This document shows, in pieces, positions 1-9,920 of a DNA stretch of 64,000 nucleotides. The first letter of the stretch is position 1. Each line of letters starts with the position of its first letter. The position numbers were made by a program, and so were the translations under genes. The DNA is from Allorhizobium ampelinum S4 (lineage in GTDB: Bacteria > Pseudomonadota > Alphaproteobacteria > Rhizobiales > Rhizobiaceae): contig NC_011989.1 in NCBI RefSeq assembly GCF_000016285.1, positions 1,863,001-1,927,000 on the forward strand, read 5' to 3'. Under the pieces are notes generated by a model. That model ran no database searches. It saw only the letters and a list, made by a program, of their open reading frames with translations, and was not told the DNA's origin.

Positions 1-686
1 TGGTTATGCACAAGGATAATGGCCGTGGCGGATAATTCGAGCGCGCGTTTGACCACTTCCCGCGGATAGACGGGCGTGTGGTCAACCGTGCCACGGCCCT
101 GCACTTCATCGGCGATCAGCGTATTGCGCTTGTCGAGAAACAGGATGCGGAACTGTTCAGTGGTTTCATAGGCCATGGCGGCGTGGCAATAATCGATCAC
201 GCTCGACCAGGAGGATAGGATCTGTTTGCCCTTCAACTCGCTTTTCAGCATCCGCTGCGCCGCCGATGAAATCAGCTTCAGATCAAGCGCCACGGCCTCG
301 CCGACGCCTTTCACTTCCTGAAGCAGGGTGTGTTTTGCGCCAAATACGCCCGCAAGGCTGCCAAACCGGTCCAGCAGAGCCTTGGCAATCGGTTTGGTGT
401 CACGCCGTGGGATCAGCCGGAACAACAGCAGTTCCAGCACTTCGTAATCGGCTAGCGCCTCATCGCCCTTTTCCTTGAACCGCAGGCGCAATCGCTCCCG
501 GTGGCCATGGTAATGTTCAGACTGCTTGGCACTGGTGTCCGGCGCCTTTTTCATCGCCTTCGGCTTCTGGACCTGTTCGGCGAAAAAGCCGCGCTCGTCC
601 TGCTCGTAATCGAAGCTCTCGTCCTGTTCCGGCAGGAAGGACGAGGAGGCGGTTTCGTCGACGTTAAAGCGCGGAGGCTTGTTCAT
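1..686 (-). CDS. radC: RadC family (JAMM/MPN+) protein, 3' end cut by window edge
   Basis: RadC-family protein; the name comes from an old DNA-repair assignment and the true role is unsettled. About 228 residues are visible. The first 55 are a charged, probably disordered tail. A helix-hairpin-helix-like part follows ([15 protein letters not shown], then [18 protein letters not shown]), and then the start of the JAMM metalloprotease-like domain. The frame runs into the window edge exactly at ILVHNH, the first metal-binding His-x-His, so the rest of the active site is outside. The ATG at 686 lies 3 bp after the map stop codon, so the two are almost certainly co-transcribed. Translation was read directly from the reverse strand. 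Confidence 0.93.
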   Translation of the reverse strand, partial: MNKPPRFNVDETASSSFLPEQDESFDYEQDERGFFAEQVQKPKAMKKAPDTSAKQSEHYHGHRERLRLRFKEKGDEALADYEVLELLLFRLIPRRDTKPIAKALLDRFGSLAGVFGAKHTLLQEVKGVGEAVALDLKLISSAAQRMLKSELKGKQILSSWSSVIDYCHAAMAYETTEQFRILFLDKRNTLIADEVQGRGTVDHTPVYPREVVKRALELSATAIILVHN

Positions 687-689
687 TGC

Positions 690-1526
690 TCAGCCTTGCA
701 AGGGAGGCAGGCCCGGACGGTCAAGCCCGGCAGGCGACAGTGTGAAGATTTCGCAGCCGGACGAGGTAACGCCGACGGTATGTTCATACTGCGCTGTCAA
801 CGACCGGTCGCGGGTCACCGCCGTCCAGCCATCGGCCAATACCTTCACATGCGGCTTGCCCAGATTGATCATCGGCTCGATGGTGAAGATCATGCCCTCG
901 CGTATTTCCGGGCCTTCGTCGGGCCGGCCATAATGCAGGATATTTGGGCTGTCGTGAAACAGTTGGCCAACGCCGTGGCCGCAGAAATCACGCACCACGG
1001 AACAGCGCTGCGCCTCGGCAAAGCTTTGGATGGCTGCACCGATCGCGCCCGTGCGCGCTCCCGGCCTGACGGCCTCTATGCCACGCATCAGGCATTCATG
1101 GGTGACTTCGAGCAGACGTTCGGCGGCGCGCTTGATTTCGCCGACCGGATACATCCGGCTGGAATCGCCATGCCAGCCATCCACCACATAGGTCACGTCG
1201 ATATTGACGATATCGCCTTCGCGCAACGGTTTTTCATCGGGAATACCGTGGCAGACAACATGGTTGATCGAGGTGCAGACCGAGTGCCGGTAGCCGCGAT
1301 AATTCAGGGTTGCAGGCAGAACGCCGTTGTCCATGCCAAAATCGAAGACAAACCTGTCGATTTCATTGGTGGTAACGCCGGGCTTTACCATCGGGGCCAA
1401 GGCGTCCAGGCAGCGGGCTGTGACCTGGCAGGCCTTGCGCATCGCTTCGAACGCATCCGCGCCATAGAGACGGATCGCACCGGTGTTTTTAAGCGGCGCG
1501 GTTGCCGCGTCGATGTAATTTACCAT
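690..1526 (-). CDS. map: Type I methionine aminopeptidase
   Basis: Removes the N-terminal methionine from nascent proteins in the cytosol; a dinuclear metal enzyme. 278 residues from the ATG at 1526 (MVNYIDAAT), which fits family length; an in-frame ATG at 1544 would add six residues with no family support. Visible signatures are the substrate-pocket His in INHVVCHGIPDEK, metal ligands in NIDVTYVVDGWHGDSSRMY, the catalytic His in CGHGVGQLFHDSP and the ligand Glu in FTIEPMINLG. It sits 3 bp upstream of radC and forms one unit with it. Confidence 0.96.
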   Translation of the reverse strand: MVNYIDAATAPLKNTGAIRLYGADAFEAMRKACQVTARCLDALAPMVKPGVTTNEIDRFVFDFGMDNGVLPATLNYRGYRHSVCTSINHVVCHGIPDEKPLREGDIVNIDVTYVVDGWHGDSSRMYPVGEIKRAAERLLEVTHECLMRGIEAVRPGARTGAIGAAIQSFAEAQRCSVVRDFCGHGVGQLFHDSPNILHYGRPDEGPEIREGMIFTIEPMINLGKPHVKVLADGWTAVTRDRSLTAQYEHTVGVTSSGCEIFTLSPAGLDRPGLPPLQG

Positions 1527-1651
1527 TCCATTATCATCCCGCATTCAATTTCAGTTTTTTACATACCGCAGGCAAAGGTTGTTCGTCCATCACGATCCGC
1601 AGGCCATGATCAATTCTTAACCGCTTCCGGTCTGCTATACCCAGGTCATCT

Positions 1652-2566
1652 TCAATTGCAGTCAGTGGCTCCTTGCAGGAAGGCACGGGCCGCGCCACTG
1701 ATGCGCCTCTCACGGTGGCGTAGGGCGGTGAAATGTCGAGCCGGAAGTGGGATCGGGGCAATCTGCAATGCGCCGCTTGCCACAAGCGCTTGCACTGCCG
1801 ACCGAGACAGCGCGCTGGCGCAGCCGCCCGCTCCAAGCGCCGATAGAACCGCTTCATTGGATGGAAAGGTCAAGGCCACGGTCAGCGACGACGGTTCTAT
1901 CTCCATCGCCTTCAATGCCTGCTCGAAATAGGCGCGCGTACCGGAACCATGCTCCCGCAAAATCCAGGGCGTGGCCAGAATCGCCGCTGGCATATCCACG
2001 GCTGGATCTGCCAGCGGATGGCCACATGGGACGACGATGACCATTTCGTCTTCTGCGACCACCAGGTGCGTCAATGTCTCCGAGGGTATTTCGGCCTCGA
2101 CAAAGCCCAGTTCCGCTCTGCCCGTCTCGACGGCGTCAGCGACCGAGGCGGAATTGCCAATGGTCAGCGCCAGTTCGATATCCGGATGGAGGGCGTGAAA
2201 CTGCATCATTTTGCGTGGCAGCCAATGGCTGGCCACCGTCTGGCTGGCATGGATGGTCAGCTTGCCCCGGCTCAACCCGCCGAGTTCGGCCAGAACCAAT
2301 GCTGCATGATTCGCGGCATCAACCGTTGCGCGGGCCTCATCGATGAAGATCCGGCCTGCCTGGGTAAGTTCTATACCCCGTCCAACCCGGTCGAACAGCA
2401 GGACATCGTGATTGATCTCCAAGGCGCGGATAGCCGCGCTGACGGCAGACGGCGTCAGGCCGATTGCCTCTGCCGCCCGTGTGACATGCTGACGCTCGGC
2501 AACGGCAAGGAAAATGGTCAATTGCTCAAGTGTCACGGTGATCTCGATTGTGAAATAATTCTGCAT
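1652..2566 (-). CDS. LysR-family transcriptional regulator (YeiE/CysL-like by context)
   Basis: DNA-binding regulator with the usual LysR layout: a winged HTH at about residues 12-70 (FLAVAERQHVTRAAEAIGLT and SAVSAAIRALE) and a periplasmic-binding-protein-like effector domain after about residue 95. It is divergent from the yeiH-type gene with a 76-bp gap, the classic arrangement for a LysR protein controlling its neighbour. No clear ribosome-binding site precedes the ATG at 2566. A GTG at 2536 would leave only two residues before the conserved LEQLTIF and may be the true start. Effector unknown. Confidence 0.92.
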   Translation of the reverse strand: MQNYFTIEITVTLEQLTIFLAVAERQHVTRAAEAIGLTPSAVSAAIRALEINHDVLLFDRVGRGIELTQAGRIFIDEARATVDAANHAALVLAELGGLSRGKLTIHASQTVASHWLPRKMMQFHALHPDIELALTIGNSASVADAVETGRAELGFVEAEIPSETLTHLVVAEDEMVIVVPCGHPLADPAVDMPAAILATPWILREHGSGTRAYFEQALKAMEIEPSSLTVALTFPSNEAVLSALGAGGCASALSRSAVQALVASGALQIAPIPLPARHFTALRHRERRISGAARAFLQGATDCN

Positions 2567-2642
2567 GAACTGTAGTCAATTATGCGTTGGAGTAAAATGA
2601 ATTTCCCATGCAAAACAGGCCAACCGATGGAAAGGTCTGAAA

Positions 2643-3668
2643 ATGCGCCTGTTTCGCCCCGTTGTTTCGCTCGCGCCTGGGATTGCCCTGTCCAGTGCTG
2701 TCGCTTTGGGAGGCTATGCTCTCGCCTTTACGGTTCAGCGTGTCACAGGGCGGATGCCTGTGGATGCCCTGGTCTGGTGCATTTTACTCGGCACCTTGGT
2801 CAAAAGCCTGTTTATCCTGCCGCAGGTCGTGAACAAAGGCATTCACCTCTGCGCGAAAACCGTGCTGGAACTTGCCATTGTTCTTTTGGGCGCATCGGTC
2901 AGCATTAGTCAGATCGCCGGGAGCGGGTTCACCCTGATAGCCTGGGTCATTGCCGTGGTCTGTTGCGGCTTGGTCAGCAGTTATGTGATTGGGCGTGTTA
3001 TCGGATTGCCGCATCCGCTGGCTTTGCTGGTTGCCTGCGGCAATTCCATTTGCGGAAATTCGGCGATCATGGCGGCAGCCCCGGTGATTGGCGCTGATGC
3101 CGACGAGGTGGCGTCGTCCATTGCCTTTACTGCGGTGCTTGGCATTCTTGTTGTGCTTCTGCTGCCGCTGGTGGCTTTTCAAGCCGGTTTGGACCCGCGC
3201 CACTACGGAATTCTGGCCGGCATGACGGTCTATGCCGTTCCGCAAGTGCTTGCGGCCACAGCGTCCTTCGGGCTGGTCAGCCTGCAGATCGGTACGCTGG
3301 TCAAGCTGATCCGGGTGATGATGCTGGGGCCAGTCCTGCTCGGACTGGGGATGAGTGCCAGAGGTATGGGAATGGGGTCCGGGCTTGAAAATGAGCGTAA
3401 GATCGGCTTTGCGCAACTGGCGCCCTGGTTTATCGTCGGCTTTCTGGCCTTGATGGTTGCGCGATCCATGGATGTCCCGCCGCATGGTCTGTTGGAGCCT
3501 TCGCAGCATCTGTCGGGATTTCTCACCACCCTGTCCATGGCGGCGCTTGGTCTCCAGGTCGATCTGCGCAGCCTGCTTGCGTCGGGGGGCAGGGTACTGG
3601 CGGCGGGCAGCCTCTCGATCCTCGCTCTGGGGGCGATTGCGCTGACGGCCATTCATTTCATGGTATAG
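2643..3668 (+). CDS. YeiH/UPF0324 family inner-membrane protein (putative sulfate exporter family)
   Basis: Polytopic membrane protein of 341 residues with about ten hydrophobic segments. It carries the family signature around CGNSICGNSAIMAAAPVIGA in the middle and a conserved Gly-rich segment near residue 80. Start ATG 2643 is preceded by GGAAAGG at good spacing. Family members are annotated as putative sulfate or anion exporters, but transport is not shown by sequence. The divergent LysR gene is the likely regulator. Confidence 0.9.
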   Translation: MRLFRPVVSLAPGIALSSAVALGGYALAFTVQRVTGRMPVDALVWCILLGTLVKSLFILPQVVNKGIHLCAKTVLELAIVLLGASVSISQIAGSGFTLIAWVIAVVCCGLVSSYVIGRVIGLPHPLALLVACGNSICGNSAIMAAAPVIGADADEVASSIAFTAVLGILVVLLLPLVAFQAGLDPRHYGILAGMTVYAVPQVLAATASFGLVSLQIGTLVKLIRVMMLGPVLLGLGMSARGMGMGSGLENERKIGFAQLAPWFIVGFLALMVARSMDVPPHGLLEPSQHLSGFLTTLSMAALGLQVDLRSLLASGGRVLAAGSLSILALGAIALTAIHFMV

Positions 3669-3684
3669 TCAAATCATGATGTGG

Positions 3685-4392
3685 TTAAACGGTCAGGCGC
3701 ACGGGAACGCCGCATGCCGGAATGATCCCTCTAGGTGTGATCGCGCATTTCACCGCATAGGCTTCGACGCCCTGGCTTATGGCGGCGGTGAAGGCCCGGC
3801 CATAGACGGGATCGAGATCGGCACAGATCGCCAGGGCATCGCAATCCTGCCGCTGGATCACATAGAGCATCGCCGCCCGCTTGCCTGCCGCCACCAGCTT
3901 GGCCATTTCGGTCAAATGTTTCGCGCCTCTCGTGGTGACGCTATCTGGAAATTCCGCCAGTCCTGTTTCACGGATGAAATGGACGTTCTTGACTTCGACA
4001 TAGCAATCCGCTTTGCCGGAACCCGACAACAGAAGGTCGATCCGGGAGTTCTCGCCATAACGCTGCTCGGTGCGGATCTGCGGATAGTGTAAGAGATCGC
4101 TGACCAGACCGGCGCGGATCGCTTCGTGAGCCAGACGGTTGGGAAGGCTGGTATTGACACCGACCAAAGTGCCATCGGCTTCGATCAGCTCAAACCCATA
4201 GCGATACTTCCGGCCGGGCCTGTCGCTTTGTGACAGATAGATACGCGAACCGGGCGTAGTCAATCCGCGCATCGAGCCGGTATTGGCGCAAAATCCGGTG
4301 ATGTCGCTGCCGTCTTCCAACACGGCGTCGAAGAGAAAGCGTTTGTAACGGCGCACCAAAGTGGCCGCGACCAATGGTGGATCGAAAGTCAT
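3685..4392 (-). CDS. sfsA: SfsA family nuclease/regulator
   Basis: SfsA, 235 residues, the usual family size. Family members have an N-terminal OB-like fold and a C-terminal restriction-nuclease-like domain with nucleic-acid binding or cleavage activity. Visible hallmarks are FCANTGSMRGL near the N terminus, the PD-(D/E)xK-like stretch with SRIDLLLSGSG and YVEVKNVHF, and the C-terminal TPRGI segment. It ends 16 bp from the stop of the convergent yeiH-type gene. In relatives sfsA is often next to map; here the LysR-yeiH pair separates them (established pattern recalled, not checked). Confidence 0.95.
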   Translation of the reverse strand: MTFDPPLVAATLVRRYKRFLFDAVLEDGSDITGFCANTGSMRGLTTPGSRIYLSQSDRPGRKYRYGFELIEADGTLVGVNTSLPNRLAHEAIRAGLVSDLLHYPQIRTEQRYGENSRIDLLLSGSGKADCYVEVKNVHFIRETGLAEFPDSVTTRGAKHLTEMAKLVAAGKRAAMLYVIQRQDCDALAICADLDPVYGRAFTAAISQGVEAYAVKCAITPRGIIPACGVPVRLTV

Positions 4393-4416
4393 GGGGTTTC
4401 TATCGTCCGGCCAATC

Positions 4417-6387
4417 TTAGACACGCTCCAGCACGTAAGCGCCCGGCGCATCCCCTATGGCATTCAGCGCCGTGCCGCCCGGTTTACGGGCCGCCACGCG
4501 GCGTTTGTCCAATCCTTCGATCCATTTCTGCCAATGCGGCCACCAGGAACCGGCGGTTTCCTCGGCACCGGCAACCCAATCCTCGAAGGTGCCCTCCGGC
4601 TTGCCATTGGTCCAGAACTGGTACTTACGCTTGTCGGGCGGATTGACCACACCGGCGATATGGCCGGACCCACTCATCACATAGGTGACGGGACCGCCAA
4701 AGCAGGCCGATCCGACAAACACCGATTTCGCCGGGGCAATATGGTCTTCCTTGGTGGCGAGATTGTAGATCGGGATTTTCACGTCCTTCAGCGACAGGGT
4801 CTTGCCATCCAACTGCATCTTGCCGCGCGCCAGATTGTTTTCCAGATAGCAATTGCGCAGATAAAACGAGTGATTGGCCGCCGCCATCCGGGTCGAATCG
4901 GCATTCCAGTACAAGAGATCGAAGGCGGTCGGGTCCTGACCCTTCAGGTAATTGTTGACGAAATAGGGCCAGATCAGCTCGGAGGAGCGCAGCATGTTGA
5001 AGGCGGACGCCATTTTCGAGCCGTCCAGATAGCCCTTCTGCCGCATCTTTTCTTCCAGCCCGCTCACCTGTTCCTCGTCCACGAAGACTTTCAGGTCGCC
5101 TGCATGGGTGAAATCCACCTGGGTGGTGAACAATGTGGCGCTGGCAATACGGCTATTGCCTTCCTTGGCATGCAACGCCATGGCGGCAGACAGCAGAGTG
5201 CCGCCAACGCAATAACCGATGGCATTGACCTTCTTTTCGCCAGTGGCTTTCTCAACGGTGTCGAGGGCAAAATCCACGCCTTCGCGAATATAGGACAGCC
5301 AGTCCTTGTCCGCATGGCGTTGATCGGGATTGACCCAGGAAATCACAAAGACGGTGTGGCCCTGGTCGACGCAATATTTGATGAAGCTCTTTTCGGGGTT
5401 GAGATCGAGAATATAGAATTTATTGATCCAGGGCGGGCAGATCAGCAGGGGCCGCTTCAGCACCTTGTCGGTGGCGGGTTCATATTGAATGACCTCGCAG
5501 ACATCGCTCTGGGCGACGACCTTGCCCGGCGTCAGCGCCATATTGGTGCCCAGCGCGAATTTGCTGGTGTCGGTCTGGCGCATCCGCAATTCACCCTGAC
5601 CGGCGGCCATGTCCTCGGCAAACATTTTCATGCCCTTGACCAGATTGGCGCCGCTGGTGGCGACCGTCTCGCGGTAAAGCTGCGGATTGGTCATGACGAA
5701 ATTGACCGGCGACAGCGCCGCCGTCATCTGCCGGACGTAGAACAGCGCCTTATGGCGCGCATGCTCATCCATGCCTTGCGTATTTTCCACCAGTTTCTCA
5801 GCCCAGTCGGACAAGACCAGATAGGCCTGGCGCAAAAAATCGAAGAACGGATTGCGCTGCCAGTCGGCATCCGCGAATCGCTTGTCCTTGATCGGTTCGG
5901 GCGGTGGAGGTGTTTGGGCTGGCATGGAAAGGCGGCTCAGGCTCTTCATCCAGACGCCGAACAGGGAGGTCATCAGATGAGTCTGCGCCTCCAGGCTGCG
6001 CTGCGGATCGGTCATCCAGTATTCAGCCACACCTGACAGGGTCTTGACCAATTCGACGGCGGGTTCCGCCACAGGGTCGACAAGACCAGTCTTTTCACGC
6101 GGTGCGATCCAGGAGGAGGCCGCCTTGCCGAGGTTTTCAAGCGCCTTGGCAAGATTGACGGCCAGCGCTTCGGGGTCCTTGACGATATAGGGATCGATCA
6201 GGGAAGGGTCGAAACCCATTTGATTGAAACCGGCCTTTTCGGATTCAGAACCGTCAGCGTTGTTTGCTGTTTTGCTGGTTTTCGGCCCGGTGTCTTGGCT
6301 GGTTTCCGGCCCGCGTTCTGGCGCGTCGGACGCGGGACGGGATTGACCGGCGCGACCTTGGTCCTTCGATGCTGTGGTCAATGCCAT
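4417..6387 (-). CDS. phaC: Class I poly(R)-hydroxyalkanoate synthase
   Basis: Polymerises (R)-3-hydroxyacyl-CoA into polyhydroxyalkanoate storage granules. 656 residues, slightly longer than typical class I enzymes because of a low-complexity N-terminal extension of about 50 residues. The alpha/beta-hydrolase part contains the lipase-like box GYCVGGT with the presumed nucleophile Cys393, the acid residue region TKEDHIAP and the His region GSGHIAGVVNPP. An AGGGGAG ribosome-binding site precedes the ATG at 6387. No phaR or phasin gene is adjacent. Confidence 0.96.
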   Translation of the reverse strand: MALTTASKDQGRAGQSRPASDAPERGPETSQDTGPKTSKTANNADGSESEKAGFNQMGFDPSLIDPYIVKDPEALAVNLAKALENLGKAASSWIAPREKTGLVDPVAEPAVELVKTLSGVAEYWMTDPQRSLEAQTHLMTSLFGVWMKSLSRLSMPAQTPPPPEPIKDKRFADADWQRNPFFDFLRQAYLVLSDWAEKLVENTQGMDEHARHKALFYVRQMTAALSPVNFVMTNPQLYRETVATSGANLVKGMKMFAEDMAAGQGELRMRQTDTSKFALGTNMALTPGKVVAQSDVCEVIQYEPATDKVLKRPLLICPPWINKFYILDLNPEKSFIKYCVDQGHTVFVISWVNPDQRHADKDWLSYIREGVDFALDTVEKATGEKKVNAIGYCVGGTLLSAAMALHAKEGNSRIASATLFTTQVDFTHAGDLKVFVDEEQVSGLEEKMRQKGYLDGSKMASAFNMLRSSELIWPYFVNNYLKGQDPTAFDLLYWNADSTRMAAANHSFYLRNCYLENNLARGKMQLDGKTLSLKDVKIPIYNLATKEDHIAPAKSVFVGSACFGGPVTYVMSGSGHIAGVVNPPDKRKYQFWTNGKPEGTFEDWVAGAEETAGSWWPHWQKWIEGLDKRRVAARKPGGTALNAIGDAPGAYVLERV

Positions 6388-6652
6388 CTCCCCTTGGCTC
6401 TTCTCTTTTTTATATTTGCCTATCCTGCCTGAAAATGACTACAAGTTCCAGACAGATGAAAGGTGTGGGTGTGGTTTGACTCACATGTTTTACAAGGTTT
6501 GCGCGTTTTGTCGCAGGTTATTCGCGTTTGCGTTGTGAAGAGCATCGTGAGAATAATCACACGGCTTGCGCTGCTGTTTTCCCGGTGCCGGGCGGATTTG
6601 GTTGGGTTTGAATATGGTTTCGATCGTCTCTTTGGTTGGGCAGTCTTCGTGT

Positions 6653-7030
6653 ATGAAGCCGGCTCTGCGCCTGGCAAAAGCCGGTGTGGTTGGATCTGGC
6701 GTTGCCTGCCTGCTTGCGCTTGCGGGCTGCAATAGCACGCCCGCTGCGCAGTCTGCGGTGCGCCCGGGCCATGTTGACGTGACAGTGACCGACAAGACCG
6801 ATCCAGCCGCTGCGGCTTATACCACGCCGGATGGTTATCCGGATTTTTCACGGCCCTTGACAGCGGCCAATGTGCAGATGAGCAATGACGAGGCGAAGGA
6901 CATGGGTAAGCGCCTGTCTTCGCTCTCTTATCTGCGCAAGACCGGGCAGATCAGCCAGGCCGAATACGAGCGCCGCGTCGAGGAAATGCGCAAGCTCGCC
7001 AAGACCAACGGACAGGTTCAGGGTCAATAG
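6653..7030 (+). CDS. Small lipoprotein with SHOCT-like C terminus
   Basis: Predicted outer- or inner-membrane lipoprotein of 125 residues. The lipobox LALAGC follows a hydrophobic signal (ACLLALAGC). The C-terminal 35 residues (LRKTGQISQAEYERRVEEM) resemble the short oligomerisation motif called SHOCT. The ATG at 6653 puts the signal peptide at normal length; in-frame ATGs at 6614 and 6566 would add residues with no signal character. Function not recognised. Confidence 0.75.
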   Translation: MKPALRLAKAGVVGSGVACLLALAGCNSTPAAQSAVRPGHVDVTVTDKTDPAAAAYTTPDGYPDFSRPLTAANVQMSNDEAKDMGKRLSSLSYLRKTGQISQAEYERRVEEMRKLAKTNGQVQGQ

Positions 7031-7310
7031 AGCCAGCCGTACCGCCCGTCTGTAAATAGCCCTTGCCTTGCAGGGCATTTGGCCGCAAAGCAAAGGCAAT
7101 GTGACAGTTGCATTCTGCCGTGTCGAATGCGCCCCGGAACCGATGACCGGGAGAGACAGGGTAGGGGCGATTGGCCAAAATCTACCGCGAATCATTGCAA
7201 TTTGCGGTATTGTCACGGCACCCCGATTTGCCAGATCCGTTTTCGGGGATGCTGCATTGGAAAACGGATCGTCCGCAAGGCGGGGAGCCTGCGGTTCAAC
7301 GAGGTCTGAG

Positions 7311-8528
7311 ATGGAAGAGTTTCACAAAGTTCGGCGTCTGCCGCCCTATGTTTTCGAACAGGTCAACCGTTTGAAGGCAAGCGCGCGAGCCGGTGGCGCT
7401 GATATCATCGATCTCGGCATGGGCAATCCCGATCTTCCGACCCCGCAGAACATTGTCGACAAGCTGTGTGAGGCCGTTCAGGACCCGCGCACCCATCGCT
7501 ATTCCTCGTCCAAGGGCATTCCGGGGCTGCGCCGGGCGCAGGCCGCCTATTATGCCCGCCGTTTCAATGTGAAGCTCAACCCCGAAACTCAGGTTGTCGC
7601 GACGCTGGGATCGAAGGAAGGCTTTGCCAATATGGCGCAGGCGATCACTGCGCCAGGCGACGTGATCCTTTGCCCCGATCCGACTTACCCGATTCATGCC
7701 TTTGGCTTCCTGATGACCGGCGGTGTGATTCGCTCCATCCCGGTCGAGCCGGATGAAACCTTTTTCCCGCCGCTGGAGCGTGCGGTGCGCCACTCTATTC
7801 CGAAGCCTCTGGCGCTGATTATCAATTATCCGTCCAATCCGACGGCGCGCGTCGCCTCGCTGGATTTCTACAAGGACGTGATCGCCTTTGCCAAAAAGCA
7901 TGAATTGATCGTGCTGTCGGATCTCGCCTATTCGGAGATCTATTTCGATGGCAACCCGCCGCCATCGGTGTTGGAAGTGCCTGGAGCCATGGATGTCGCG
8001 GTGGAATTCACCTCGATGTCGAAAACCTTCTCCATGCCCGGTTGGCGCATGGGCTTTGCCGTGGGCAATGAACGGCTGATCAGTGCCCTGGCCCGTGTGA
8101 AATCCTACCTGGATTACGGTGCGTTCACGCCGATCCAGGTGGCCGCTACCCATGCGCTGAATGGCGATGGCACGGATGTTGCTGAAGTGCGCAATATCTA
8201 CAAGCGCCGCCGTGACGTGCTGGTCGAAAGCTTCGGCAAGGCCGGTTTCGAGGTGCCGCCACCGGCGGCAACGATGTTTGCCTGGGCAAAAATTCCCGAA
8301 AAATTCCGCCATCTCGGTTCGCTGGAATTTTCCAAGCTGCTGGTGGAAAAGGCCGATATGGCTGTTGCGCCGGGCATTGGCTTTGGTGAGCAGGGTGATG
8401 ATTACGTCCGCATCGCGCTGGTCGAAAACGAGCACCGCATCCGCCAGGCCGCCCGCAATCTGAAGCGGTTCCTGTCGACAGCGGACGACACCCTGCACAA
8501 TGTCGTATCGCTCAACGCTCACCGTTGA
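7311..8528 (+). CDS. PLP-dependent class I/II aminotransferase (AlaC-like)
   Basis: Fold-type I aminotransferase of 405 residues. The Schiff-base lysine is Lys238 in TSMSKTFSMPGWRMG; NYPSNPT and LSDLAYSEIYFDG are the substrate and PLP contacts of this group. It resembles proteins annotated as LL-diaminopimelate aminotransferase-like or AlaC. In rhizobial chromosomes such a gene lies just before homoserine dehydrogenase, suggesting amino-acid biosynthesis. Start ATG 7311 follows GAGGTCTGAG; the frame is open upstream, but that part lacks protein-like character. A terminator follows. Confidence 0.93.
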   Translation: MEEFHKVRRLPPYVFEQVNRLKASARAGGADIIDLGMGNPDLPTPQNIVDKLCEAVQDPRTHRYSSSKGIPGLRRAQAAYYARRFNVKLNPETQVVATLGSKEGFANMAQAITAPGDVILCPDPTYPIHAFGFLMTGGVIRSIPVEPDETFFPPLERAVRHSIPKPLALIINYPSNPTARVASLDFYKDVIAFAKKHELIVLSDLAYSEIYFDGNPPPSVLEVPGAMDVAVEFTSMSKTFSMPGWRMGFAVGNERLISALARVKSYLDYGAFTPIQVAATHALNGDGTDVAEVRNIYKRRRDVLVESFGKAGFEVPPPAATMFAWAKIPEKFRHLGSLEFSKLLVEKADMAVAPGIGFGEQGDDYVRIALVENEHRIRQAARNLKRFLSTADDTLHNVVSLNAHR

Positions 8529-8538
8529 GTTTTTATCG

Positions 8539-8565
8539 GAGCGGCCCATTCGTGGCCGCTCTTTT
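8539..8565 (+). terminator. Rho-independent terminator after the aminotransferase gene
   Basis: An 8-bp GC-rich stem (GAGCGGCC paired with GGCCGCTC) with a 7-nt loop, followed by TTTT, lies 10 bp after the stop codon and 33 bp before hom. Confidence 0.75.
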
Positions 8566-8597
8566 CCGAATATTGAAAAGCATATCAGGATTGTCTC

Positions 8598-9920
8598 ATG
8601 GCTGATGCCCTTAAGATCGGCATTGCGGGTCTCGGAACCGTTGGTGCGTCACTGGCGCGTATTTTGCAAACCCGCACCCAAGCGCTTACCGTCGCCTGCG
8701 GTCGGCCCATTGCCATTTCTGCGGTCTCGGCGCGCGACAAGACCCGCGATCGCGGCGTCGATCTTGCCGGTATCGCCTGGTTCGACAGCCCGGTCGAGAT
8801 GGCTGAAAAGGCCGATATCGATGTGTTCGTCGAGCTGATCGGCGGTGCGGAAGGACCAGCCGAACACTCCGTTCGCGCGGCCCTTGGTCGTGGCGTGCAT
8901 GTGGTGACTGCAAACAAGGCGCTGCTGGCCCGCCATGGTGTGGAACTGGCCAAGCTGGCGGAAGAAAAGGGCCTTTTGATCAATTATGAAGCTGCTGTCG
9001 CGGGCGGCATTCCGGTTATCAAGACGCTGCGTGAATCGCTGACCGGCAATGATTTTTCGCGGATCTACGGCATCATGAACGGCACCTGCAATTACATCCT
9101 GACCCGGATGGAAAAGGAGGGCTTGAGCTTTGCCGATTGCCTGGCGGAAGCCCAGCGCTTAGGCTATGCCGAGGCCGATCCGACCTTCGATATCGAGGGC
9201 AATGATACGGCCCATAAGCTGTCGATCCTGACAACGCTGGCCTTCGGCAGCCAAATTGCTGCCGACGAGATCTATCTCGAAGGCATCAGCAATATTTCCA
9301 TCGATGATATCCACGCCGCGCGCGATCTCGGCTACCGAATCAAGCTGCTCGGCGTGGCGCAAAAGACCGCCACCGGTATCGAACAGCGCGTCCATCCGAC
9401 CATGGTGCCGCTCGACTCGGTGATTGCCCAGGTCGATGGCGTGACGAATGCGGTTGCGCTGGAATCCGATATTCTCGGCGAATTGCTGATGGTCGGCCCC
9501 GGCGCCGGTGGCAATGCCACGGCATCCGCCGTGCTGGGTGACATTACCGATATCGCCAAAAGCCGTCCCGGCGCGCAGATGGTTCCGGTTCTGGGCCGCC
9601 CGGCGCATCTGCTCGAGCCCTATGTCCAGGCCGAGATGACCCGGCATGAAGGCGGCTACTTTATCCGCCTGACCGTGGTCGATCGCACCGGCGTTTTCGC
9701 TAGCATTGCGACGCAGATGGCGGAAAATAACATTTCACTCGAATCGATTGTCCAGCACTCGCAGACATCGTCTGACGCCGATCAGACCAAGACGATTATC
9801 CTCGTTACCCATGCCACACTGGAAAAATCCGTGCGCCAGGCCGTTGCCGCCATCAAGGAGGAAGGCTATTTGCTGGGCGAACCGCAAGTGATCCGCATCG
9901 AGCGGCCGAAAACAGCTTAG
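8598..9920 (+). CDS. hom: Homoserine dehydrogenase with C-terminal ACT domain
   Basis: Reduces aspartate semialdehyde to homoserine on the threonine/methionine pathway. 440 residues: an NAD(P)-binding Rossmann segment at the N terminus (GIAGLGTVGASLARIL), the catalytic core with VTANKALLARHG, GGIPVIKTLRESL, GIMNGTCNYIL and the EADPTFDIEGNDTAHK signature, and an ACT regulatory domain over the last 85 residues (RLTVVDRTGVFASIATQMAE). The ACT domain implies feedback control by an amino acid, usually threonine. Confidence 0.97.
   Translation: MADALKIGIAGLGTVGASLARILQTRTQALTVACGRPIAISAVSARDKTRDRGVDLAGIAWFDSPVEMAEKADIDVFVELIGGAEGPAEHSVRAALGRGVHVVTANKALLARHGVELAKLAEEKGLLINYEAAVAGGIPVIKTLRESLTGNDFSRIYGIMNGTCNYILTRMEKEGLSFADCLAEAQRLGYAEADPTFDIEGNDTAHKLSILTTLAFGSQIAADEIYLEGISNISIDDIHAARDLGYRIKLLGVAQKTATGIEQRVHPTMVPLDSVIAQVDGVTNAVALESDILGELLMVGPGAGGNATASAVLGDITDIAKSRPGAQMVPVLGRPAHLLEPYVQAEMTRHEGGYFIRLTVVDRTGVFASIATQMAENNISLESIVQHSQTSSDADQTKTIILVTHATLEKSVRQAVAAIKEEGYLLGEPQVIRIERPKTA

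Noticed and set aside
4534..6036. 500-codon plus-strand frame opposite phaC
   Set aside because: It lies entirely within the well-supported phaC gene and has no protein family character.
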